This document shows, in pieces, positions 1 through 6,460 of a stretch of DNA of 8,968 bases; positions within the stretch are counted from its first letter, which is position 1; the number at the start of each line of letters is the position of its first letter. The DNA is from Alphaproteobacteria bacterium. Its GTDB lineage: Bacteria; Pseudomonadota; Alphaproteobacteria; Caulobacterales; Caulobacteraceae. The notes beneath the pieces were generated by a model. It was not told the origin of the DNA and ran no database searches. It worked only from the letters and a program-made list of their open reading frames with translations. The stretch spans positions 1 through 8,968 of the forward strand of contig JAHINZ010000101.1 in the NCBI GenBank assembly GCA_018895795.1. The letters run 5' to 3'. The position numbers and the translations under genes were made by a program.

Positions 1-479
1 TCGACGTGGTGCTTTCCAATAGCGCCGCTCAACGCGACGCCCGCGCGCCCGTTCGAAATCATCTGCTCAACCAACAGCCCGTCAGCTTGGTCGGCCGGCC
101 CAGACCCGACAAGGCCCCGTTCCGCTTCCCGGAGGATCTTCGCAGCGAGCCGATTCTGCTGCCCAGCCTCGACAGCGACATCCGGGTCGGGTTCGACCGC
201 CTTCTCGATCTGGCAGGCATCCGGCCCATCATCCTGGCCGAGGTCGACGATATGGCGATGCTACGCCTGCTGGCCCGGGAGCGCGAAGGCGTGACGCTGG
301 TGCCGCCGATCGTCGTGCGCGACGAGCTGGCATCGGGGGTGCTGGTCGAGCATTGCCGGATCCCGCAGCTCACGGAAAGTTTCTACGCCATCATTCAGAA
401 CCGTCGGTTCCCCAACGCGCTGCTCGCAGACTTGCTGGCCAGATATGGGAGCGCGGAGCCCAATAGAGCTTCGTCTTGA
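1..479 (+). CDS. LysR-family transcriptional regulator, NhaR type, C-terminal part (5' truncated by window edge)
   Basis: Only the effector-binding part is visible: about 158 residues in a frame open from base 3 to a TGA at 477-479. The reading frame continues upstream of the window, so the GTG at base 6 is an internal valine, not a start. The stretch LAEVDDMAMLRLLAREREGV followed by TLVPPIVVRDEL (about 232-330) matches the substrate-binding domain of NhaR-type LysR proteins, which have a (V/A)E(F/V)DD..L...A...G(V/L)...P..V pattern. The end, with F.AI.Q.RR.PN.LL, is also typical of that group. Family members are about 300 residues, so the DNA-binding helix-turn-helix half is missing here. 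In characterised relatives NhaR responds to sodium and controls an Na+/H+ antiporter, but many homologues control unrelated genes. No target is identifiable here, and the next clear gene lies about 740 bp downstream. Family assignment is fairly secure; the target is unknown. Confidence 0.8.
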   Translation, partial: DVVLSNSAAQRDARAPVRNHLLNQQPVSLVGRPRPDKAPFRFPEDLRSEPILLPSLDSDIRVGFDRLLDLAGIRPIILAEVDDMAMLRLLAREREGVTLVPPIVVRDELASGVLVEHCRIPQLTESFYAIIQNRRFPNALLADLLARYGSAEPNRASS

Positions 480-703
480 TGCCCGCCACGCCTGCCAAGG
501 CGCCGATGAGTGGGGGCGAGGCAGATGATCATGCCCTGCACGATGGTCCCTCAGACCAGCCCCAGCACGGTTCCTGTAACCCCGAGCCGGAAGTCCGAGC
601 GCGATCGCTGGTTGTCCCCGCATAGCATCGCCACGACCCTGGGCGCGCCGACGAGCAGCAACGCGCTCGGTGTGATCAGAACAAGCTTCTCGCCAAGGAG
701 CAT
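470..703 (-). pseudogene. Possible decayed LysE/RhtB-family exporter remnant
   Basis: Reading the minus strand from an ATG at 701-703 gives a hydrophobic start (MLLGEKLVLITPSALLLVGA), then VVAMLCGDNQR and GVTGTVLGLV. This resembles the first helix, the loop and the start of the second helix of LysE/RhtB amino-acid exporters (typically L..TPGP...LV...G...G...GV..G). The frame is stopped by TGA at 551-553. A shifted frame then reads LIGALAGVAGIKTKLYW down to about 460, reminiscent of the conserved (A)GA.YL.WLGIK segment. The catalogue motif TPGP is not intact, and the remaining C-terminal half of about 120 residues is absent. If real, this is a frameshifted, truncated relic lying tail-to-tail with the LysR gene. 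The match is by eye and weak; it could be a chance open frame. Confidence 0.22.
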
Positions 704-975
704 GAAGATGCGCCGGACAACACGCGCCCTATCGAACGCGTCGTCAGCCGAGTGCATGGGCGCCATGGGAAACATTCCGTCGGCAAGTGCCGCCGCGCTC
801 AGGTGCAGCTGCGGCTTGGGGACGCCGCTACCGCGACAATAGATGGCGACGTCGCTCGATCCCCAGGGCCCCGGCGAGCCGGCCACAAACGCGTGTTGTC
901 GCTCCGCCTTTGGCCGGGCTGGCGCTCGGACCAGACAGGCCTCGCCCTGCCTTCGGACAATACGGGTCAGCGTGC

Positions 976-1007
976 CGATCGAGTGATCGACGTCGGATCG
1001 ATACCGC
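976..1007. repeat. Cluster of short palindromes (possible operator)
   Basis: CGATC-GAGT-GATCG (976-989) is an inverted repeat with perfect 5-bp arms. It overlaps the 8-bp palindrome CGACGTCG (988-995), and CGG-ATCGATA-CCG follows at 994-1006. The cluster lies about 210 bp upstream of the first possible MFS start. It could bind a dimeric repressor of the efflux operon, but GATCG words are common in such genomes and nothing here ties it to a regulator. Confidence 0.2.
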
Positions 1008-1205
1008 GTCCCTGACGGGTCCCCTGACGGAAGTTTGCCGGAACATGGTATCGTGCTCATTCAGAACCCAGACATCCAAGGTTTGACCCGTGAAGCCGGT
1101 CGCCCCAATGTTCGCAAGTTGGCAGACGAGGTGGGACACATGTTAGGGATGGTTGAGGGCGTTTCGCCGTCGCGAAAGCCTACGAACACCACCGGACGTG
1201 GCTGA
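987..1205 (+). CDS. Short orphan reading frame, hypothetical (possible 3' end of a broken gene)
   Basis: This frame is open from a stop at 984-986 to TGA at 1203-1205 (72 codons). The first usable start is a GTG at 1053-1055, giving 50 residues that begin VLIQNPDIQGLTREAGRPNV, continue with RKLADEVGHMLGMVEGV, and end in a polar tail (SPSRKPTNTTGRG). Its composition is more protein-like (balanced Leu/Val/Glu/Asp/Lys, an amphipathic helix) than the Arg/Pro-rich chance frames around it. There is no good ribosome-binding site before the GTG, and no family is recognised. It ends 12 nt before the first possible start of the MFS gene, so it could be a small leader gene or the tail of a gene disrupted upstream. 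Function unknown. Confidence 0.25.
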   Translation, partial: STSDRYRVPDGSPDGSLPEHGIVLIQNPDIQGLTREAGRPNVRKLADEVGHMLGMVEGVSPSRKPTNTTGRG

Positions 1206-1217
1206 CTTCGCCCGCGC

Positions 1218-2903
1218 ATGCCACATCACGGCCAGCAGATCGGACAAACGCCGGACTGGCTTCCGCATGAGCGCCCGATGTTGCCGGGCTCGCCATCCAC
1301 GCCTGATTTCCCAACGCGCTTCCGTATCGTTCACGGCCTGATCAGCCTGTTGATCGGCGTCACCGGCTCGCTGGGCGCGGCCCTCGTCCAGGTCAACCTA
1401 CCCGCCATCCAAGGATCGCTGGGCCTTACCCCCAACCAAGGCGCCTGGCTGATCACGATCTACGTCATGACCAACATCTCGATGAACCTCTTGTTGGTGA
1501 AGTACCGCCAGCAATTCGGCATCCGCCGGTTCGCCCTGGTGTTCTTAAGCCTCTATACGGTGGCGGCGTTCGCCCATCTGGCGCTCGACAACTTCGCCAT
1601 GGCCCTGATCCTGCGGGCGATCAGCGGCGTGGGGGCGGCCGCCCTGACGGCGCTGGCGATGTTCTACATGCTGCAGGCCTTTCCGGCCTCATTCCGCATC
1701 GGCGCCCTGGTTTTGGGTGTCGGTGTTTCGCAGCTCGGCGCGCCGCTGGCGCGAGTAATTTCAACCGGCCTGCTCGACGCGGCCTACTGGCAGGGACTCT
1801 ATGCGCTGGAGGCCTGCCTAGCCGCCGCCTCGCTGGCCGCCGTCCTGCTCTTTCGTCTCCCTCAAGGCGTCCGTATCCAAGTGTTCGCGCGTATCGACGC
1901 GCTGACCTTCGCCCTGCTGGGCGGAGGCCTCGGCTTGGTCGTCGCCACATTGGGCCTCGGCCGCATCGTCTGGTGGTTCGAGGCGCCGTGGCTGGGCTGG
2001 TGCCTGATCGTCGCCGTGATCATGCTGGTGGCGGGCAGCCTGGTCGAGCACGGTCGCGCGCACCCGCTGATCGACACCCGCTGGGTGGCCACCGCCGCCT
2101 TCCTGCGCTTCTGTCTGAACATCGCCCTGGTGAGGGTGATACTGTCGGAACAGACCGTAGGGGCCGCGGGCCTGATGCAGGCCTTAGGCCTGGCTCAAGA
2201 ACAACAGCGCTTGCTCTACGGCCTCGTTTTGGCGGCAACGGCCGCAGGGATCGTGCTGAGCGCCATGACCCTCAATCAGAAGACCCTGGCGACTCAGTTC
2301 CTGATGTCGATCCTGCTGATCGCCGTCGCCGCCTTCATGGACTCGGGCTCTACGCTCCAGACTGGTCCTGGCCAACTCTTCCTCAGTCAAGCCCTGCTGG
2401 CCTTTGCGGCGGCCATGTTCCTGGGCCCCTCGTTCATGTTCGGCATCGGCCAGCTTCTGACCCGAGGCCTGGGCTCGATCATCACCTTCTCGGTCATGTT
2501 CGGCGTGGCCCAGAACCTGGGCGGCCTGTTCGGCGCGGCCATGCTCGGGACCTTCCAAACCGTGAGGGCGCAACAGCATGCCGTGGGCCTGGCCGAACGC
2601 CTGACCGGGGCCGATCCCACCGTCGCGGCGACGCTGCAGGGCTACGCCGGGGTCTACGCCTCGACCCAGGCCGACCCCGCGCTCCGCGCCGCCGACGCCA
2701 GCGTCCTGCTGACCCAACAGGTGACACAGCAGGCCAATATCCTGGCCTTCAACGACGTCTTCGTGGTGATTGGCCTCATCGCCTTGGTCCAATTCTTCTA
2801 CGCCGGGTTCCTCTTCGCCCGGCTGGCCCTACGCATGAAGGCTGCGGCGAACGCCGCGCCCCGCCCCCCCGGCCCCACCGCTCCCGCTCGAGAGACCGCA
2901 TGA
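1218..2903 (+). CDS. EmrB-like MFS (DHA2, 14-TM) efflux pump, inner-membrane component
   Basis: This is a proton-driven drug/toxin exporter of the inner membrane, 561 residues from ATG 1218, a normal length for DHA2/EmrB proteins (500-560). About fourteen hydrophobic segments are visible from residue 40 to 537. Features fitting the family are LVQVNLPAIQGSLG and QGAWLITIYVM (TM1-TM2; residues 56-84), RAISGVGAAALTALAMFYML (TM4; 133-152), a long periplasmic loop near 445-510 with QQ.....LAERL...DP, and the last helix after ANILAFNDVF. Motif A between TM2 and TM3 is degenerate (KYRQQFGIRRF, with no Asp-Arg pair), and so is motif C (GVSQLGAPLARV). The start is uncertain: neither ATG 1218 nor ATG 1278 (residue 21) has a clear ribosome-binding site, and the first 30 or so residues are not membrane-like. 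The gene overlaps the adaptor gene by ATGA, as expected for EmrB-EmrA pairs. The substrate cannot be inferred. Confidence 0.87.
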   Translation: MPHHGQQIGQTPDWLPHERPMLPGSPSTPDFPTRFRIVHGLISLLIGVTGSLGAALVQVNLPAIQGSLGLTPNQGAWLITIYVMTNISMNLLLVKYRQQFGIRRFALVFLSLYTVAAFAHLALDNFAMALILRAISGVGAAALTALAMFYMLQAFPASFRIGALVLGVGVSQLGAPLARVISTGLLDAAYWQGLYALEACLAAASLAAVLLFRLPQGVRIQVFARIDALTFALLGGGLGLVVATLGLGRIVWWFEAPWLGWCLIVAVIMLVAGSLVEHGRAHPLIDTRWVATAAFLRFCLNIALVRVILSEQTVGAAGLMQALGLAQEQQRLLYGLVLAATAAGIVLSAMTLNQKTLATQFLMSILLIAVAAFMDSGSTLQTGPGQLFLSQALLAFAAAMFLGPSFMFGIGQLLTRGLGSIITFSVMFGVAQNLGGLFGAAMLGTFQTVRAQQHAVGLAERLTGADPTVAATLQGYAGVYASTQADPALRAADASVLLTQQVTQQANILAFNDVFVVIGLIALVQFFYAGFLFARLALRMKAAANAAPRPPGPTAPARETA

Positions 2904-4042
2904 CCGACGCGCCCTCCCCGCCCCCAGGCCCCGCGCCCCAATCCGCGCCTCAGCCGGAAGACCGCGCCGCCGCGGCCGCACAGCCGCCGGTCAGGCCCAA
3001 GCCGCCCAGCGTGCAAGCGATCATCGGAACCACGACCGTCACCCTGGCGCTGGTGTCGCTGATCCTATTCTTCTGGAAACTGCCGCCGTTCGCGGGGTCG
3101 GTGGAGCGAACCGACAACGCCTATGTCCGAGGGCAGGTGACCGTGGTCGCGCCCCAACTCAGCGGCTACGTGGTCCGCGTCATGGCCCAGGACTTCCAGA
3201 CCGTGCGCAAGGGCCAGCCGCTGTTCGAGATCGACCAGCGCATCTACGCCCAGCGCGTGGACCAGGCCCGCGCCACGCTGGCCGCGCGCGAGGCCGATCT
3301 GGCCAATTCGGCCCAGGCCCGCGCCTCGCGTGAGGCGGTCGTGCTCAGCCGCGAGGCCGATATCGGCGCGGCCCAGGCGCAGGTCGAGCGGACCCGCGCC
3401 GACCTGGATCGCGTCGCCGAACTCGCCACCGACGGCTCGGTGTCGCTACGCGAGCGCGACCAGGCCCGCGCCGCCTTGCGCACGGCCGAGGCGACCCTTT
3501 CGTCGGCCCGCGCCGGCCGCGAGATCGCCCGCCAGGACGTGCGGTCGGTCGGGGTTTCACGTCAGGGCCTGGACGCCGCCGTCGCCGCCGCCCGGGCCGC
3601 ACTGCGGCTGGCCGAAATCGACATGACCAACACCATCGTCGGCGCTCCCGCCGATGGCCAACTGGGCCAGGTCGGGGTCCGCCAGGGCCAGTGGGTCACC
3701 GCCGGCAGCCAGCTTGTCTCCCTGGTGCCGCCGCAGCGTTGGGTGATCGCCAACTTCAAGGAGCGCCAATCGGGTCGCATGCGTCCCGGCCAGAAGGCGG
3801 AGATCACCGTCGACGCCCTGGGCGACCAACGCTTCACCGGTCGTGTCGAGCAGGTCTCGCCCGCCACCGGCTCGGAGTTCAGCATCCTCCCGCCGCAGAA
3901 CGCGACCGGCAACTTCACAAAGATCGCCCAACGCCTGCCGGTGCGCATCGTTCTGGACACGGGTCAAACCGACCTCGCTCGCCTGCGTCCGGGCATGTCG
4001 GTCGAGGCCGAGGTCGACACCGCCTCGAAAGGCCGCCGCTGA
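2900..4042 (+). CDS. EmrA/HlyD-family periplasmic adaptor (membrane fusion protein)
   Basis: This 380-residue adaptor links the MFS pump to the outer-membrane channel. In order: a Pro/Ala-rich cytoplasmic tail (1-37), one membrane anchor (about 38-58), the first half of the lipoyl domain (NAYVRGQVTVVAPQLSGYV, 73-91), a long alpha-helical coiled-coil hairpin rich in Ala/Arg/Glu (about 115-240), the second lipoyl half (TIVGAPADGQLGQVGVRQGQ, 245-264), and a beta-barrel/membrane-proximal part. The stretch FSILPPQNATGNFTKIAQRL (327-346) followed by PVRI is the EmrA-type signature. The ATG at 2900 overlaps the MFS stop (ATGA). The open frame extends far upstream inside the MFS gene, but that translation is a shadow, and the ATG at 2900 gives the expected EmrA architecture. 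The upstream ribosome-binding site is poor (GAGAGA), which suggests translational coupling. The protein should function only with its two operon partners. Confidence 0.93.
   Translation: MTDAPSPPPGPAPQSAPQPEDRAAAAAQPPVRPKPPSVQAIIGTTTVTLALVSLILFFWKLPPFAGSVERTDNAYVRGQVTVVAPQLSGYVVRVMAQDFQTVRKGQPLFEIDQRIYAQRVDQARATLAAREADLANSAQARASREAVVLSREADIGAAQAQVERTRADLDRVAELATDGSVSLRERDQARAALRTAEATLSSARAGREIARQDVRSVGVSRQGLDAAVAAARAALRLAEIDMTNTIVGAPADGQLGQVGVRQGQWVTAGSQLVSLVPPQRWVIANFKERQSGRMRPGQKAEITVDALGDQRFTGRVEQVSPATGSEFSILPPQNATGNFTKIAQRLPVRIVLDTGQTDLARLRPGMSVEAEVDTASKGRR
4027..4032 (+). promoter_or_regulatory. Ribosome-binding site of the nodT-type gene
   Basis: GAAAGG lies 9 nt before ATG 4042, inside the last codons of the adaptor gene. 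Together with the TGATG overlap it supports this start and coupled translation. Confidence 0.5.
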
Positions 4043-5439
4043 TGCGCCGCGTCCTGATCTGCTTGGCCAGCCTGAGCGCCCTGACGGCTTGCGCGACGCC
4101 CGGCCCCAGGACGTCGCCGCCCCCGGAGGCCGGTGTCGCTCCGCCGGCGAGCTGGCGCGCAGCCACGACCATCTCGGACGATGCGATGGCGGCCGATTGG
4201 TGGAAGGCGTTCGGCGATCCTCGCCTGTCGGAACTGGTCGCGGCGGCCCTTGCCTACAACGCAGATCTTGGCGCTGCCGAGGCGCGTATGCGCGAAGCCG
4301 AGGCCCAGAGCCGTCTCGCCGGCGCGGCGCTACTGCCCTCCGTGAGCCTGACGGCAGGCGTTCAAAAGGCGCGCGATCTCAACGCCTTTGGTCAGCCGTC
4401 CGTTACCTTGGCGGCGCAGCCGCAGTTGCAAATCGCCTACGAGATCGATCTTTGGGGCCGCCTGCGCGCCGCTGACGCCGCCGGCCGGGCCAACCTTCAA
4501 GCCAGCCGCTACGGGCGTGACGCCGCGCGCCTGTCCGTATCGGCCGCCGTGGCGCGGTCCTATGTGGCGCTGCTCTCTCTGGACGCCCAGTTGGCCACCG
4601 CTCACGCGACCCTGACCTCACGCCAGGAAGCCGCCGCTCGCGCTCGCCGCCGCGCGCGCGAAGGCGTGACCTCCGACCTGGAACTACGCCAGGCCGAGGG
4701 CGAGCTTGAAGCCTCCGCCCAACGCATCCCGGCGCTGGGGCTGGCCATCCGGCGCCAGGAGACCGCGCTGACGCTATTGGTCGGGGAAACCTCCAGATCC
4801 GTGGCGCGAGGAACGCTGAGCGACCTGATCATCCCGCAGCCGACCGCGCCATTGCCCTCGGCGCTTCTGGCCCGCCGTCCAGACATCGGCCAGGCTGAGG
4901 CGACGCTCGCCGCGACCGACGCCAGCCTTGCCTCGGCGCGCGCGGCCTTCCTGCCTCAGGTGCGCCTTTCGGCGGCCGGCGGCGGCCTTTTCGTCGAGCA
5001 ACTTGATCCCGTGACCGTCTGGAGCCTCGGCGCCAGCGCCCTGGCCCCGATCTTCGACGGCGGTCGTCTGCGCGCCGCTTCCGACACGGCCGCCGCCCGT
5101 CGCGATCAGGCCGCCTTCGCCTATCGTAAGGCCGCCCTCACCGCGTTTGGCGAGGTCGAGAGCGCGCTGGAAGGGACCGGCCGCCTGGCCGAACAGGAGG
5201 AGGCGGCCGTCCGACAGCGCGCCGCCGCCGCTTCGGCCCTCAACCATGCCCGCAAGCGCTACCAAGCCGGTTACGTCGCCTATCTGGAAGAGCTCGACGC
5301 CCAGCGCGGACTGCTGGCGACTGAGTTGGTCCTGTCCCAGGTCCGAGAGGCCCGGCTGCAGAACGCCGTAGCGCTCTATCTGGCTCTGGGTGGCGGATGG
5401 ACAGCTGGATCCCCATCGCCGCCCAAACGCGCCGATTAG
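4042..5439 (+). CDS. NodT-type RND/MFS outer-membrane efflux lipoprotein (TolC superfamily)
   Basis: This 465-residue outer-membrane channel completes the tripartite efflux system. A lipoprotein signal (MRRVLICLASLSALTAC) has a lipobox ending at Cys17, the predicted lipidated residue. Family landmarks are WW..FGDPRLSELVAAAL..NADL (53-76), YEIDLWGRLRAADAAGRA (133-150), LLARRPDIGQAEATL (275-289), PIFDGGRLRAA (336-346) and the C-terminal repeat-equivalent RYQAGYVAYLEELDAQRGLL (406-425). The two-fold repeat of the TolC/OprM fold is therefore complete, and the length is usual for NodT/OprM proteins (450-490). The start overlaps the adaptor stop by one base (TGATG), and GAAAGG at 4027-4032 lies 9 nt upstream. 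Trimers of this lipoprotein form the beta-barrel plus periplasmic alpha-barrel. NodT proteins pair with either RND or MFS pumps; the operon here indicates MFS. The last residues (SPSPPKRAD) are a polar, presumably disordered tail. Confidence 0.95.
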   Translation: MRRVLICLASLSALTACATPGPRTSPPPEAGVAPPASWRAATTISDDAMAADWWKAFGDPRLSELVAAALAYNADLGAAEARMREAEAQSRLAGAALLPSVSLTAGVQKARDLNAFGQPSVTLAAQPQLQIAYEIDLWGRLRAADAAGRANLQASRYGRDAARLSVSAAVARSYVALLSLDAQLATAHATLTSRQEAAARARRRAREGVTSDLELRQAEGELEASAQRIPALGLAIRRQETALTLLVGETSRSVARGTLSDLIIPQPTAPLPSALLARRPDIGQAEATLAATDASLASARAAFLPQVRLSAAGGGLFVEQLDPVTVWSLGASALAPIFDGGRLRAASDTAAARRDQAAFAYRKAALTAFGEVESALEGTGRLAEQEEAAVRQRAAAASALNHARKRYQAGYVAYLEELDAQRGLLATELVLSQVREARLQNAVALYLALGGGWTAGSPSPPKRAD

Positions 5440-5689
5440 AGATCCTCGGTCTCCATCATCGCCCTCGCGGGGTCTAAAGCACCGGCCTGATTGGAAGGAG
5501 AATCCATCGCTTCGCGCAGCCTAGGCGCCAGAGCCTGACTTCGCGTGCGAGCACCGTGCGCCTTACCTCGGCATAGACCCACTCAGCTGGATATGAGCCC
5601 GACTTCCGAACTGGGCCATAAACGGACTCTCTAACCGCCCCAGGAACACGACGTTCGTTTCACAGACAACACGGACATCAGCCTGCCCC
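5440..5689. other. Convergent intergenic region (efflux operon / nitrate operon)
   Basis: About 250 bp separate the stop of the outer-membrane lipoprotein gene (plus) from the stop of the SUMT gene (minus). Transcription from both sides should end here. I see no strong GC hairpin followed by a T-run on either strand, only short imperfect stems such as CCC-TCGC-GGG near 5472-5481 and AGGC/GCCT near 5523-5536. Factor-dependent termination is possible. A Shine-Dalgarno-like AAGGAG at 5495-5500 is not followed by an ATG, GTG or TTG at usable distance. No gene is supported. Confidence 0.6.
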
Positions 5690-6460
5690 TCAAGCGGAAG
5701 CCCTCTTCTGCGCCTCATGGACCAAAGCCTCTCCGACAGCGGAGACAACATCGCCGATGACGATCAAAAGCGGGCCGCCTGACGTTGAGGCTCCGGCCTG
5801 GGCAAGGTCCTCGAGGGTCACAGCCGTCAGCTTGGCGTTGGGTCCACCAACGCTCTCGATGATCGCGACAGGGGTTGTCGGAGCCCTCCCTTGCAGAAGA
5901 AGCGCCATCGCCAGCGAAGAGGCAGCTTCGCCGCCCATATAGATGGCCAAGGTGGCCTCGGGATCGGCGCCGATGCGCCAGTCGCCGACAGAGCCGGCGC
6001 CCTCGACCCGCGCGGTGGCGAAGATCACGCGCCGGGCCTGGCCGCGGTGGGTCAAGGGAAAGCCGAACTGCGCCGCCGCCGCGCAGGCGGCCGTGATCCC
6101 GGGAACAACCTCGACCGCGATTCCGAAACGCCGCAGATAGTCCGCCTCTTCGCCGACCCGTCCGAAGATCGAGGGGTCGCCGCCCTTGAGACGCACAACC
6201 CGCAGGCCCTTCCGCGCCAGGCGCAGGATCAGGCGATTGATGGCGTCCTGGTTCATGCTGGGGCGGCCGGACCGCTTGCCGGTTTCGATGCGAATACAGC
6301 CCGGCGGCGCCAGGGCGACGGCCTCTTCGGAGATCAAGGCGTCATACAGCAGGGCCTGGGCGCTCTCGACCGCGCGGACGGCGCGCAGCGTCATCAGATC
6401 AATGGGCCCGGGGCCCGCTCCGACCAGCAGGACGCAACCGGCTTTCGGATCATGCGACAT
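5690..6460 (-). CDS. cobA: Uroporphyrinogen-III C-methyltransferase (SUMT), single-domain CobA type
   Basis: This enzyme transfers two methyl groups from S-adenosylmethionine to uroporphyrinogen III, giving precorrin-2, the branch point to siroheme and cobalamin. The protein is 256 residues, the size of stand-alone SUMT, without the N-terminal oxidase/chelatase half of CysG. Visible motifs are VLLVGAGPGPIDLMTLRAVR (10-29, SAM loop), LLYDALIS (37-44), GKRSGRPSMNQDAIN (61-75), VVRLKGGDPSIFGRVGEEAD (88-107), VVPGITAACAA (118-128), FPLTHRG (134-140) and YMGGEAA (174-180). The SAM loop reads GPGPID instead of the usual GPGDPE, so the common aspartate is replaced. The gene overlaps the end of nasA by 11 nt and has a strong ribosome-binding site 7 nt upstream. 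Next to nitrate reductase its likely job is siroheme supply for assimilatory nitrite reductase; a second enzyme must then oxidise precorrin-2 and insert iron. Confidence 0.92.
   Translation of the reverse strand: MSHDPKAGCVLLVGAGPGPIDLMTLRAVRAVESAQALLYDALISEEAVALAPPGCIRIETGKRSGRPSMNQDAINRLILRLARKGLRVVRLKGGDPSIFGRVGEEADYLRRFGIAVEVVPGITAACAAAAQFGFPLTHRGQARRVIFATARVEGAGSVGDWRIGADPEATLAIYMGGEAASSLAMALLLQGRAPTTPVAIIESVGGPNAKLTAVTLEDLAQAGASTSGGPLLIVIGDVVSAVGEALVHEAQKRASA

Larger units (their letters stand above)
480..1217. other. Gene-poor region of about 740 bp upstream of the efflux operon
   Basis: No intact, recognisable gene fits here. The long open frames on both strands give Arg/Pro/Ser-rich, family-less translations typical of chance frames in GC-rich DNA. 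Two stretches do look like coding debris: a minus-strand LysE-like piece near 470-703 and a plus-strand frame at 987-1205. Small palindromes cluster at 976-1007. The stretch must also contain the efflux operon promoter, unless transcription comes from further left, but no confident -35/-10 pair could be picked. The region looks like a rearrangement scar or relic between the LysR gene and the operon; that is inference. Confidence 0.5.

Noticed and set aside
551..1060. 169-codon open frame on the minus strand
   Set aside because: The N-terminal two thirds has no recognisable family or consistent hydrophobic pattern and no ribosome-binding site. Only the last 50 residues resemble LysE, reported separately as a possible remnant.
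1083..1111. TTGACC as a -35 box with CAATGT 17 bp downstream
   Set aside because: The -35 match is fair, but the proposed -10 agrees poorly with either the general or the alphaproteobacterial consensus, so no promoter is called.
2184..2792. 202-codon open frame on the minus strand inside the MFS gene
   Set aside because: It is antisense to strongly supported membrane-protein codons; the Gly/Gln/His/Arg-rich translation is typical of a shadow frame in GC-rich DNA.
1973..2899. Upstream extension of the adaptor reading frame
   Set aside because: It overlaps the MFS gene in another frame and translates to an Arg/Pro/Gly-rich sequence. The ATG at 2900 gives the standard EmrA architecture.
5491..5535. 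Short gene started by AAGGAG at 5495-5500
   Set aside because: The codon at the right distance is ATC and the frame stops after about ten codons; no usual start codon is available.
5563..5751. 62-codon minus-strand frame downstream of cobA
   Set aside because: It overlaps the end of cobA in a different frame, has no family resemblance, and its translation is unremarkable.
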